DNA from: Tenacibaculum singaporense
Lineage (GTDB): Bacteria > Bacteroidota > Bacteroidia > Flavobacteriales > Flavobacteriaceae
NCBI RefSeq assembly: GCF_003867015.1
Contig: NZ_CP032548.1
Span: forward strand, 496,001-560,000
Length of the DNA stretch: 64,000 nt
Direction: 5' to 3'
Shown here: piece by piece, positions 1-7,992 of the stretch
Layout of the letters: every line of letters starts with the position of its first letter
Position numbering within the stretch: the first letter of the stretch is position 1
Translations under genes and position numbers: made by a program
Notes under the pieces: model-generated
Database searches by the model: none
Told to the model about the DNA's origin: nothing
What the model saw: the letters and a program-made list of their open reading frames with translations, nothing else

Positions 1-20
1 TCTATTGATTCTTTTCTCAT
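1..20 (-). CDS. Start of a further leftward element gene (partial)
   Basis: An ATG on the minus strand at 18-20 opens a frame that runs off the left edge (first residues MRKESI). It begins 3 bp after the stop of the neighbouring membrane-anchored gene, as expected for the next gene in the same tight leftward operon. Nothing can be said about its product. Confidence 0.35.
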
Positions 21-23
21 CGT

Positions 24-446
24 TTATTTTTTTTGTGTCATTACGTACATGCCTCCTAACAATACGAGTATGCCTGCTCCAACTCCTATATACAACAGCG
101 TGTTGTCTTTTTTAGGGGCTTGTTGCGTTTGTAATTGTAGCTGCATCATTTTTACCAAGTTGTCTACCGAGGTTTGCTGTGCTTGTGCTTGTTGTTCTAA
201 CTTGGCAATTAGCATCGGGGCAATGTCCTTGGTTTCTCCATTGGCTTGTTGTACATAGACTGGTTTTCCGTTTCGGGCTTGTTCTATTTGCGACCATGTT
301 CCGCCAACGGTATTGATTATTCCCATTAGATTTGCTCCGTCCCAAAATCCATGAAGTCCGCTTGCTTGTGGTTTAGAAAGTGCCTGACTCTCTAAAGCTT
401 CTTCTTGTTCGGCAAGCAATAGGTGTGTTTGTAACAAATTCATCAT
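24..446 (-). CDS. Small protein with C-terminal membrane anchor
   Basis: This 140-residue protein is of unknown family. Residues 1 to about 60 are mixed polar sequence with Gly- and Trp-containing stretches. Residues 75-110 are Gln-rich and probably helical. Residues about 116-136 form one hydrophobic membrane segment, and the chain ends in QKK. There is no signal peptide, so it should be a tail-anchored inner-membrane or virion-membrane protein with most of its mass in the cytoplasm or particle. It is the third gene in a row (with those at 455-1165 and 1172-2719) that has a hydrophobic helix near its C-terminus, and gene spacing is only 3-8 bp, so the three probably act together. Two consecutive ATG codons are possible starts. 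Confidence 0.7.
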   Translation of the reverse strand: MMNLLQTHLLLAEQEEALESQALSKPQASGLHGFWDGANLMGIINTVGGTWSQIEQARNGKPVYVQQANGETKDIAPMLIAKLEQQAQAQQTSVDNLVKMMQLQLQTQQAPKKDNTLLYIGVGAGILVLLGGMYVMTQKK

Positions 447-454
447 TCTTAGTT

Positions 455-1165
455 TTATACACTTACGGACTTCACCGTTTTGTGGGTTGGACTTTTTTTA
501 TTGAGATAGACGACTGCGCCTAACAGTACAATACCTCCTAGTATCAATGGTGCGTTTTCTTTGGCGATTCCTGCAATGCGTTTCTTGTTGGCGTTGCTGA
601 CCTCTGCGGGTGTCGCATTAACGGCTTGGGCTTTTTCATGGTCTCTTTCTGCTTTGTACTTTGCAATTTTTTGCTTGACTTGGACAATGCTTTGTTTAAT
701 GGCATTGAGCTTTTGTTGGTTTGCTTTAATCACTGCATTGGCTTCTTTGATACCTTGGGTCTGTTGACGTTCCAAGGTTTGAAAAGCGCCTTTGATGTGT
801 CCTAGGGACTTTTCTGCATTGCGCAAACTTTCTTCGGCTTTTTTTCTTTTGGAGACTGCCCCGTTACACCAAGCGCCTAAGCCTAACGCATCAGCGATGC
901 CTTCTTCTTGGGCTAATTGTTGCTGTTCGGCTTTTATGGCTTGTTCTAAGCGCCGTACTTCTTTTTTAAGGCTTTCCCATTCGGCGGCTTGTCGTCCGTT
1001 TTGGAGTGCCTTGTACTTGTTGTCCCATTCGGATTTTTGCGCCCATACGCCTTTGGCTTGGTTGTTCAATCGACTGGCAATTCCATTGGAGGGACAAAAG
1101 CCGTCGAACCAACCATACAGCCCATACGGAACATGCGTGCCTATGGTGTCAAATTCTTCATTCAT
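455..1165 (-). CDS. Coiled-coil protein with C-terminal membrane anchor
   Basis: This 236-residue protein is of unknown family. The first 40 residues contain Gly, Pro and aromatic residues (GLYGWFDGF). Residues about 45-190 are rich in Lys, Glu, Gln and Ala with few Pro or Gly, and are expected to form a long coiled coil. A hydrophobic segment at about 203-222 (ILGGIVLLGAVVYL) is followed by a short basic tail. There is no N-terminal signal peptide. It lies 8 bp from the preceding membrane-anchored gene and 6 bp from the transglutaminase-like gene upstream. The layout suits a structural or scaffold protein attached to a membrane, but the function is not known. Confidence 0.7.
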   Translation of the reverse strand: MNEEFDTIGTHVPYGLYGWFDGFCPSNGIASRLNNQAKGVWAQKSEWDNKYKALQNGRQAAEWESLKKEVRRLEQAIKAEQQQLAQEEGIADALGLGAWCNGAVSKRKKAEESLRNAEKSLGHIKGAFQTLERQQTQGIKEANAVIKANQQKLNAIKQSIVQVKQKIAKYKAERDHEKAQAVNATPAEVSNANKKRIAGIAKENAPLILGGIVLLGAVVYLNKKSPTHKTVKSVSV

Positions 1166-1171
1166 AACTTT

Positions 1172-2719
1172 TTATTTTTTTTGTAAAAACAATACGAGCA
1201 AGGCGGAGGCTGCTGCGCCAATACCTACTTGGATTTTTAAGCGTTTGCGCTTTTTGGCTTGCTTATCTTCTGCCACATTTTTATTAAAGCGTTCTTGATA
1301 GTCTCGTAGGGCTAATTCATTAGCGGTACGTGTGTTTTGAGCTTCTTCTTTTAGGTATTGGGTGTAGTTTGCATCGTATCGCAACCATACTTTGTAGAGT
1401 TCTCGTTGTAAGGGTTGTTCGAAATAATACAGCATTTCTCCGCCTAAATGTGCTTTGGCTCGTAAGGCTTTTACGTTGTCTAACAGTGGGGTTATTTCTT
1501 TTTCATAGCTTTTTTCCCGTCCGTCGTTATAGGTTTTTTGTAAATGGGCTAGGTTGTTTACTAACCATTGTGCTGCATTGGCTTCAAATGGAAATATCGG
1601 GTCTAGTCCATAGGTGGATATTTCTTTTCGTACCACAATAAAACGGTAGTCAGCTACGATGGGGTTGGTCTCGTTTTCCACCACAAAATAGAGCGTTCTA
1701 CTGTTCACATTGGCTGACTTGGTAAATTCTTCTACCTTGAAATAGGGAGCGTGCTTTTTAAATTCTTCGAAAAAATTATCGATAAATGTTTTTAATTTTT
1801 CCGCAAAGGCTAACGCATGGGCTAGGGTTTCTCCGTCGCAATGTTCATAGGAACTATAGGCGGTTTCGTTACGTAAATGGGCAATGCCTAAATCTACTTC
1901 TTTGAATATTTCGTTGAACAGGTGTTGTGTCCTTGCACGGTTTCTAAAAGTGATGGCTTCGCCTAATTGGGTAATTTTTTGTTGTAACTTGTCTCGTAAA
2001 TCACGTCTGATTTTAAGTTCTACTACTGAGGCATCGTAATACGAACCACTACAGGAGTTCATTTCTTGTATGAATTCACTCACGGCATAGTTCACTAGTT
2101 TTCCAACGCCTTTTACCAGTTCTCCTCCAATAGCTCCTGATAAGCCTTGGGTTTTGGGTGTCATTAGTACATCGTCAGATTGGTGTATGTCCTGTTCTTT
2201 GAATGTTTGTAAGGTGCCGTCTATGGTATAGTACCCGTCGTTTAGGTCAAATGTGTGTTGGTTTTTGGGGACTATTACATATACGTGACTGTAGCCCTCG
2301 CCCTCTTGTTGTATAACACGTCGCAAGTAGTGTGTAACCCCACAATTTAATAACACACTGCTTGCGAAAATGCTATAACTTTTGCAATCCAATCCCTGTG
2401 AGCGAGTCGCCCAAGCACAGGCAGGGCTACGTAATAATTGGTCGTAAGTATCTATCTTGTATTGTAGATGCTGATACAAAAACTTGTGTAGCTCCTTGCA
2501 TAATTTTTGTAAGGGGTGGTTTGCAAATTTTTCTTGGGATAGCTTTTGGGTGTGGTGTTGGTATTTATATGCCCACAATGCCATACTTTCAATTGCTACC
2601 TTGGTGTCTCCGTTGGCAATTTTTACACTACTACAGTCGCTATGTGGAAGTAACTTGTCGTACGTACTTCCTATTTGGATGGGTCTGTATAAGATGGTAT
2701 TAATTGCCTCGGGATTCAC
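1172..2719 (-). CDS. Transglutaminase-like protein with C-terminal membrane anchor
   Basis: In this 515-residue protein the region around residues 105-170 has the order of a papain/transglutaminase-like core: Cys112 in GLDCKSYSIFAS, His145 in YSHVYVIV, and Asp167 in YTIDGT. This matches the Cys-His-Asp triad of transglutaminase-like peptidases and amidases. Residues 230-480 are mostly helical and charged. Residues about 494-513 form a hydrophobic helix (IGAAASALLVLFL), and the chain ends QKK. The start is GTG: no ATG exists between it and the in-frame stop at 2789-2791. A -7 promoter box lies 21 bp upstream. It may be a membrane-linked cysteine protease or crosslinking enzyme of the element; substrate and role are unknown. 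Confidence 0.65.
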   Translation of the reverse strand: MNPEAINTILYRPIQIGSTYDKLLPHSDCSSVKIANGDTKVAIESMALWAYKYQHHTQKLSQEKFANHPLQKLCKELHKFLYQHLQYKIDTYDQLLRSPACAWATRSQGLDCKSYSIFASSVLLNCGVTHYLRRVIQQEGEGYSHVYVIVPKNQHTFDLNDGYYTIDGTLQTFKEQDIHQSDDVLMTPKTQGLSGAIGGELVKGVGKLVNYAVSEFIQEMNSCSGSYYDASVVELKIRRDLRDKLQQKITQLGEAITFRNRARTQHLFNEIFKEVDLGIAHLRNETAYSSYEHCDGETLAHALAFAEKLKTFIDNFFEEFKKHAPYFKVEEFTKSANVNSRTLYFVVENETNPIVADYRFIVVRKEISTYGLDPIFPFEANAAQWLVNNLAHLQKTYNDGREKSYEKEITPLLDNVKALRAKAHLGGEMLYYFEQPLQRELYKVWLRYDANYTQYLKEEAQNTRTANELALRDYQERFNKNVAEDKQAKKRKRLKIQVGIGAAASALLVLFLQKK

Positions 2720-2739
2720 TTCTTTTTCTTTTGCTGAGT

Positions 2740-2747
2740 CAAAAGTA
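2740..2747 (-). promoter_or_regulatory. Promoter -7 box for the membrane-anchored gene trio
   Basis: The minus strand reads TACTTTTG, an exact match to the Bacteroidota -7 consensus TAnnTTTG. It ends 21 bp before the GTG start of the transglutaminase-like gene, giving a leader of about 14 nt. No clear -33 TTTG is seen. It would let the three anchored genes be transcribed separately from the methylase cassette. Confidence 0.5.
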
Positions 2748-2839
2748 CTTGAAGTGTTTTGTGAGCATTCAGGGTTTGAAAGGCTTCGCTAAGTTATGCT
2801 GTAATTAGTTAGTTTATGCTAGCTTTTGTCAAGTTTAGC

Positions 2840-4336
2840 TCATCTTTTTGTATGTAGAGAAGTTTTGTTATCTATTATCTCTTCCATTTTTTTTATAGCT
2901 TCCTGCTCTTTTAAATGAGCTTCATATCTCAATTCATTTGCTTTTAAAACCAAGTCATTTATTTCATTCTGCTTTCTTTCATTCTTTAAAAGTGGAATAT
3001 GGATTCCGTCAACATTTTTATCGTCAATCATGTCAACTACTGAACCGTAAATTTCTCTTTTGATTAAGACTTGTCCATAATCCGAATTGAGGAAACAAAA
3101 TAAATATCCTGCAAGGTCATTTGAGTTTGCTATGACTTTTATAATATTCTGACTTACTGCCCAACCATTCCAATGTTTTGGTACAATTTGAACTTTTCCA
3201 ATTGTTCCTCTATCTGAAATCAAGACGTAATTTTCGAAAACCTCTAATTCCTTTTTGATTCTTGCTTCGTGCACAGCTTTAGAGAGGAATTTTTCAACTT
3301 TCGGATTCAATTGCGTTATATCTCGTCCGCCAAGAAATGGCACTCCGTTTTCTTTGTCTACATAAGTTCTTTTGAATACACCTGCAAGAATTATGTTTTT
3401 AGAAAGTTCACCAATTGAAGATATTTCTTTTGCGTTTTTCTTGATTTCTTGCTCTACCAATTGAACAATTGGAATGTGGTATGAACCATCAAAACGCAAT
3501 CTTAAATCACTCAATTTTGTGGTGTAATTCCTTAATTCTACAGAATTATCGAAATACTCTGCTTTTAGTTCTTCAATCGGTTTTAAATCAAGTTCTTTAT
3601 ATAAGATTTGTTCTGCTTTATCAATCAGGTCGTTAGATTGGTCTCTCAAATCAAAAGATTCAACAATTAGCTCATGAATTTCTTTTTTAAGACTTTCAGG
3701 TGCATTTGGAATAATTACTTTTTCCAAATGGTGTGGTTCAATTTCTGGAATTACAGCACCATATATTAAAGATTGGACTTGAGCCTGTGCCTCATTGGTG
3801 TTCAAAAACGCATATACATACCCTGAATATTCTTTACAGATTAAGCGAATGATATGTTGACTGAATGAATAGTTTTTGAGAGTCTTATTTACAAAAGTTG
3901 TTTTCCCAATTGTTCCTGAACACGATATTAAAACCGTTCCTTTTTCTACAAACAAGTTTTTTTGAACTGCCTGTGCTTTAGGAAGAAACTTGATTGCTTT
4001 AGGTTTAATATTTAACATTTCAGCGCTTCCTAAAAACCCAACTGAATTTGGAACAGTTGATTTTATATAATTCCTCTTAAAGCGTGGTGCATGAAATGCA
4101 TCTATAACAAAGTCAGGATTTGGATATAAATTAGATACGCCATTTTTACATTGTTGAAGTTTTTCGATTGCATTTCTTGCTGCAATACTGAATGCACTTG
4201 CTTCTAATCTCAATTTATTAGAAAAGACTTCTGTAAGAGAAACTGAAGTATATTGAAGTTTATCAGGTAAATAGGTGTAATCAATTTCCTTTTCAACTTC
4301 TTGAAATTTGTATGCTAAATTGCTTTTATCTACCAT
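2840..4336 (-). CDS. Type I-like specificity subunit (target recognition)
   Basis: This is a DNA specificity subunit of about 498 residues with two target-recognition halves, as in HsdS. The two halves have matching patterns: a target-recognition region ending in SCSGTIGKTTFVN (first half) and SDRGTIGKVQIVP (second half), then SQHIIR/SQNIIKV and a helical spacer. Each half is followed by a Lys/Glu-rich helix that should pack on the methylase. I chose the ATG at 4334-4336, giving a 7-nt overlap with the end of the methylase gene. An ATG 24 nt upstream is also in frame. It works with the adjacent methylase to set the methylated (and possibly cleaved) sequence. No separate HsdR gene is in the window. 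Confidence 0.85.
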   Translation of the reverse strand: MVDKSNLAYKFQEVEKEIDYTYLPDKLQYTSVSLTEVFSNKLRLEASAFSIAARNAIEKLQQCKNGVSNLYPNPDFVIDAFHAPRFKRNYIKSTVPNSVGFLGSAEMLNIKPKAIKFLPKAQAVQKNLFVEKGTVLISCSGTIGKTTFVNKTLKNYSFSQHIIRLICKEYSGYVYAFLNTNEAQAQVQSLIYGAVIPEIEPHHLEKVIIPNAPESLKKEIHELIVESFDLRDQSNDLIDKAEQILYKELDLKPIEELKAEYFDNSVELRNYTTKLSDLRLRFDGSYHIPIVQLVEQEIKKNAKEISSIGELSKNIILAGVFKRTYVDKENGVPFLGGRDITQLNPKVEKFLSKAVHEARIKKELEVFENYVLISDRGTIGKVQIVPKHWNGWAVSQNIIKVIANSNDLAGYLFCFLNSDYGQVLIKREIYGSVVDMIDDKNVDGIHIPLLKNERKQNEINDLVLKANELRYEAHLKEQEAIKKMEEIIDNKTSLHTKR

Positions 4337-6354
4337 GCTATTCCTTGTTTTGTTTTCCAACTGCTGAAAACATCAGCAACATGGATAGTTTGGTCATTTA
4401 CAATTTTTTCTTGTGTAATTTCTTTACGTGCAATTAAATTGCCTTCGGCATCTTTTTCTTTTACAAGTTCCTCAACTTCAAGCATCACGATATTTCCTTT
4501 TTCATCACGTTTAAAAATTTTGCCACCTCTTTTGTCATGACCAATATGGTCAATCATTGTCATGAAAATATCGTAGTCGATTATTTGTCTTGATTTTTCT
4601 TCTTCGGCAATTTCTTCTTTGGTTTTCTTTTGAAGGAATAGGATAGAGCATTGTGTTCCATTTCTTGGTTGGAATGCATCTGCATGTAAATCTACACTTG
4701 CAATAATTTTGGTGTTCTTAACCAACCAATGACGAATAAACTCAAGTCCTGGTGCACCTAAAATAGAATCAGGTAAGACAATTGCAGTTCTTCCTCCTTC
4801 TTTTAGAAGTTGTATAATTCGTTCAATAAAAAGCTGTTCAGGCGGAACACTTGATTGAAGTCGGTCTGTTTTATACCAATTTCCATCTTCGTCTTTGTTC
4901 CATATGTAAGCAATGTCAAACTGTTCTAAAATTTGTTGGTCTTTGATTGGAATTTTTGAGCCAAAAGGAGGGTTCGTTACAATGACATCAAAATGTCCTA
5001 AACTTCTATGATTACGGATATCTCTTGCTGAAATCCCTAATGCTTTAGCTAGCTTCTTTTTGGTTTCTTCTTCCCATTCTGCTGGTGGTAATAATGAATT
5101 AAGTTGTAAAATATTCCCACTTCCATCATTATTCATTACCATGTTCATTTTAGTGGCTTTAACCAAGTCTGGGTTAATGTCAAAACCATAATAATTTTCA
5201 GCAGCTATTTCAGATATTTTATCGTTAAATACTTTTCTTATATCTGCACTCCAACCTTCTTCTTCTCCGTATTGGTTTTCCATTCTTTCACGTAGTGAAT
5301 CAATTACAGAAGTCATTGCAGTAACGACAAATCCGCCCGTACCACAACTGCTGTCCAAAACACGTTCAGTTTCTTTCGGATTTATCATGGCTACTGCCAT
5401 TTTCATTACATTTCTCGGTGTAAAAAACTCTCCTCTATCTCCTCTTAAATTTGCTCCAACAATTTCTTCATAGGCTTTTCCTTTAATGTCAATATTTGTT
5501 GTTAAAAGAGCATATTTTTGAAGTTCTGCGACTAAATATGTAACTGTTCTTGGAAGCAATTTTATCTCGTCATTTTTGTCAAATATTTGTCCATGACGTT
5601 TTTTGACTTCATCAAATATTTTAGAAATACGTTTGTAAACACTTGCTTGTCCGTCTTTGTAGTTACGTTCTTTTGAAGTGGTAAAAAATTCTATTGGTTC
5701 AAGCAAGTTTCTCTCGTCATGTATTTTGCAGAAAATGATTTTTAAAAACTCAAAAAATGCAGGTTGCTTTTGCAAACCTTCATTCACGTAAATTATGTTA
5801 TGACAAGTTTTAAAAGTGAAAAGTAAATTGTCTTCGTAAGCCTTTATTAACGTGTTTCGGTTTGGTCTTTCTTGCTCGTCCGTTGTTCCATCAGCAGAAG
5901 GAATGTCGTTAAATTCTTCGTAAACGTATTTGCCTTTCTCATTTTTTACTTTCCTCCAAACTTCTTTATGCATTCCATTTGTCCACATTCCCCATTCGCA
6001 ATTTGCACAAGCAGCCATGTAAGACTTCATTTGTTCAACTCCGTTGTTTTTGTCTGTTGGTTTAACAGCTTCTTTTTTACATTCAATGACTAACCAAACA
6101 TTGTCTTGGTCTTTCATTTCTTCTTCTGTCGAATCTTCTGGAAATATTACAATGTCTGCACGTTTTTTACCTGACCCCATTTGTACACCATATTCAATTT
6201 TGACTTGGTCTTTTGAATATTTATGTTCGTTGATTAGTCTTTTTTCAACAGTCTGCCTAACGTATTCCTCTGGCGTGTCCTTTCGAATAGTTCCGTCAAT
6301 ATAATCTCTTAACTTCCCTTCGGGAATTGAAATGATAACCTTGGTTTCAATCAT
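4330..6354 (-). CDS. Nuclease-like domain fused to N6-adenine DNA methylase
   Basis: This 674-residue protein has two parts. Residues 1-130 resemble the HsdR N-terminal or PD-(D/E)xK fold: Asp67 in RADIVIF and Glu91-Cys-Lys93 in VIECKKE, then VEQMKSYMAACANCEWGMWTNG-like sequence up to residue 127. Residues about 250-620 form an N6-adenine methyltransferase with SAM-binding motif I as LDSSCGTGGF (333-342) and catalytic motif IV NPPFG (461-465). Together with the adjacent two-domain specificity subunit this resembles BcgI-type two-subunit restriction-modification enzymes, in which one chain cuts and methylates. It could also be a methylation-only system if the N-terminal fold is inactive. It protects the element or host, or excludes other phages. 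Base composition is lower in G+C than the flanking element genes. Confidence 0.85.
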   Translation of the reverse strand: MIETKVIISIPEGKLRDYIDGTIRKDTPEEYVRQTVEKRLINEHKYSKDQVKIEYGVQMGSGKKRADIVIFPEDSTEEEMKDQDNVWLVIECKKEAVKPTDKNNGVEQMKSYMAACANCEWGMWTNGMHKEVWRKVKNEKGKYVYEEFNDIPSADGTTDEQERPNRNTLIKAYEDNLLFTFKTCHNIIYVNEGLQKQPAFFEFLKIIFCKIHDERNLLEPIEFFTTSKERNYKDGQASVYKRISKIFDEVKKRHGQIFDKNDEIKLLPRTVTYLVAELQKYALLTTNIDIKGKAYEEIVGANLRGDRGEFFTPRNVMKMAVAMINPKETERVLDSSCGTGGFVVTAMTSVIDSLRERMENQYGEEEGWSADIRKVFNDKISEIAAENYYGFDINPDLVKATKMNMVMNNDGSGNILQLNSLLPPAEWEEETKKKLAKALGISARDIRNHRSLGHFDVIVTNPPFGSKIPIKDQQILEQFDIAYIWNKDEDGNWYKTDRLQSSVPPEQLFIERIIQLLKEGGRTAIVLPDSILGAPGLEFIRHWLVKNTKIIASVDLHADAFQPRNGTQCSILFLQKKTKEEIAEEEKSRQIIDYDIFMTMIDHIGHDKRGGKIFKRDEKGNIVMLEVEELVKEKDAEGNLIARKEITQEKIVNDQTIHVADVFSSWKTKQGIAW

Positions 6355-6548
6355 TTTTTATTTTTTATTTCTAACAAGCATATTAAAATAACTTGTAAAA
6401 TATTGTATGCTTTTTTAATTCCTAAACATTAAAGAGTTCTATTGTTTATTTTCTCTTCCAGAAATGTTCTATATCAAGTTTTCTTTAAATTAATAGATGT
6501 ATGATTAAGTGATGTGTGAAATTAATCGGTATTTCTATATGCAATATA

Positions 6549-6566
6549 GCGTTTAAGATTAAACGC
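6549..6566. promoter_or_regulatory. Palindrome upstream of the methylase (possible operator)
   Basis: GCGTTTAA-GA-TTAAACGC is a perfect 8-bp inverted repeat with a 2-bp spacer in the AT-rich 245-bp gap between the 62-residue gene and the methylase. It is not followed by a T-run on either strand, so it is more like a protein-binding site than a terminator. The rest of the gap shows only a weak minus-strand -7 candidate at 6375-6382 (TATGCTTG, one mismatch). Confidence 0.3.
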
Positions 6567-6599
6567 AAAAATAATAAATACTTTTTTAGTTTTTTTTAT

Positions 6600-6788
6600 T
6601 TATTTCAAATCATATACTTCTAAAAATCTTCTTACTTCACTTGGACGTAGTTTTTTTTTATGTTTGGCTACCTCAAAAGGTAAATGGCGTATCTCTGCGA
6701 TAATCTCATTAATCGTTGCTCGCATTTCTCTCTCTGGTAGGTAATAGTATTTTTCAAATAGTTTCTTTTTACTGTAAATAGCGGTCAT
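6600..6788 (-). CDS. Small basic protein of the element
   Basis: This 62-residue protein has no recognisable family. It is rich in Lys, Arg and Glu and predicted mostly helical (RATINEIIAEIRHL, then RPSEVRRFLEVYDL). It has no membrane segment. It starts 17 bp after the stop of the 205-residue gene and is likely in the same leftward operon. A DNA-binding or regulatory role is possible from its size and charge, but there is no direct evidence. Confidence 0.5.
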   Translation of the reverse strand: MTAIYSKKKLFEKYYYLPEREMRATINEIIAEIRHLPFEVAKHKKKLRPSEVRRFLEVYDLK

Positions 6789-6805
6789 TGTTCGTGTGTT
6801 TACTG

Positions 6806-7423
6806 CTAATAGGCTTTCTCATAGACATACCCTGTAATGGTATTGTTGCCATCATACACACAAACCTTTTTGGGTTCGTGTACGTAATTGGTGCTTCCTG
6901 ACATTAGAATGTAGTTAATAAGGCTTTGATTGTCTTGTTTGTAATAGTAACGCAGCGTTACTCGGATGATAAATGTTTCAAACTGACAAAAAAATTCTTC
7001 TTCGCTTATTCTACCGTCTTCATGGTATCTTTTTCCTCCGATATTGTCTTGATGTTCTTTAACAAAACTTAACAGCTTTTCGTAAGTGTTGGCTTGTAAG
7101 TAAGCAACATACATCGGGTCTTGTTCTTTGGTTTTGGGTGGAACTTCCGTTGTTCCTCCTTGTAATACTAATTCGTTTTCTAACATACTTTTTAGACTGT
7201 GTGCATTTCCATAAAATCTCGTATCGTTTACATTAGTTACATTTCTTGCGAGTATGGTAATGCCTTGTTGTTCGTCTTTGTAATTGGTATTGTGGGTGAT
7301 TAGTATTGCTTCATTAGGGTATCTCGGATGCTTATGGATAGACATTGTGGGTAAAATATGTTCTATCGCTCCTGATGTTCCTGTGATAACTATATTACCA
7401 TTTGCTGATTGTTGTATTTTCAT
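6806..7423 (-). CDS. Hypothetical element protein, 205 residues
   Basis: No family is recognised. The N-terminal 80 residues look beta-rich (NIVITGTSGAIEHIL, EAILITHNTNY, ITILARNVTNV). Residues 105-175 are helical with aromatic clusters (FFCQFETFIIRVTLRYYY), and the C-terminus returns to beta. There is no signal peptide or membrane helix. The start overlaps a possible 48-residue ORF on the same strand by 29 nt, which would allow translational coupling. It is part of the early leftward operon of the element. Confidence 0.6.
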   Translation of the reverse strand: MKIQQSANGNIVITGTSGAIEHILPTMSIHKHPRYPNEAILITHNTNYKDEQQGITILARNVTNVNDTRFYGNAHSLKSMLENELVLQGGTTEVPPKTKEQDPMYVAYLQANTYEKLLSFVKEHQDNIGGKRYHEDGRISEEEFFCQFETFIIRVTLRYYYKQDNQSLINYILMSGSTNYVHEPKKVCVYDGNNTITGYVYEKAY

Positions 7424-7541
7424 GTTCTTTTTTTAATTGTAGTTCTCTTTTTGCGTTTCCTTGCGCTTTATTGTGTTTTTCTTGCGTCTTCCAATACTGC
7501 TTTTCTTCTTGGAGTTCACACCATTTTTGATAACTGTTCAT
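7395..7541 (-). CDS. Possible small charged helical protein (48 residues)
   Basis: A minus-strand ORF with an ATG at 7539-7541 and a stop at 7395-7397 encodes a peptide rich in Lys, Glu and Gln with three Trp and one Cys (starts MNSYQKWCELQEEK). It fills part of an otherwise empty gap and overlaps the start of the next gene, a common layout in compact phage operons. There is no homology evidence, so it may be chance. Confidence 0.35.
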   Translation of the reverse strand: MNSYQKWCELQEEKQYWKTQEKHNKAQGNAKRELQLKKEHENTTISKW

Positions 7542-7577
7542 TGCTTATTTTTTATCTAATTCTGATCTCCCAACGAT

Positions 7578-7632
7578 AGACTGATTTACTGGCGAGCTTA
7601 ATGGGTATTTCGGGGTTTCAGAGTTTCAGTCT
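7578..7632. repeat. Inverted repeat in the 7542-7680 gap
   Basis: AGACTGA at 7578-7584 and its complement TCAGTCT at 7626-7632 flank 41 nt. The gap between the zinc-ribbon gene and the small ORF is relatively G+C rich and has no ORF. A role as an RNA structure or origin-like site is possible but unproven. Confidence 0.2.
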
Positions 7633-7680
7633 CATACTACAAACCCTTTTTCTGTGTTGGTTGATGCTTTGTTATTCTTT

Positions 7681-7989
7681 TTATGCGGTTACTATTGTCG
7701 TGATATGTTGTTTGGTCTGATTGTCAAAAAACATAAGCTTATTGGTAGCGCCTATGTATTTTGACTTTTGAAATCGTTTGTACATGCTATTGATTAAGGT
7801 GTTGATGGTTTTACTATTTTTACTCAAATGGTTATACCAAACTGGGTTTGCATAGGTGGTATGGCTTGTTTTATACTTTAAATGACTGTTGCCATTTTTT
7901 AAGAGGATAACCATTTTTAACTTGCTGCATTTAGGACAAGTGATTTTGTGTCCTGTTCCGCAATGGCATCGATTTTCTTTTTTGCTCAT
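7681..7989 (-). CDS. Zinc-ribbon protein
   Basis: In this 102-residue protein the N-terminus has CHCGTGHKITCPKCSK, two CxC/CPxC knuckles spaced like a zinc ribbon, followed by a beta strand (KMVILLKNG). The remainder is basic, with many Asn, Ser and Lys. No catalytic domain is seen. It starts 3 bp after the stop of the large helix-turn-helix gene and is almost certainly co-translated with it. Zinc-ribbon proteins in such positions often assist replication or transcription of the element; this is inference. Confidence 0.6.
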   Translation of the reverse strand: MSKKENRCHCGTGHKITCPKCSKLKMVILLKNGNSHLKYKTSHTTYANPVWYNHLSKNSKTINTLINSMYKRFQKSKYIGATNKLMFFDNQTKQHITTIVTA

Positions 7990-7992
7990 TTT

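Noticed and set aside
792..1298. Plus-strand ORF of 168 residues opposite the coiled-coil gene
   Set aside because: Shadow of the minus-strand gene: unlikely Cys, Ser and Leu composition, and no promoter.
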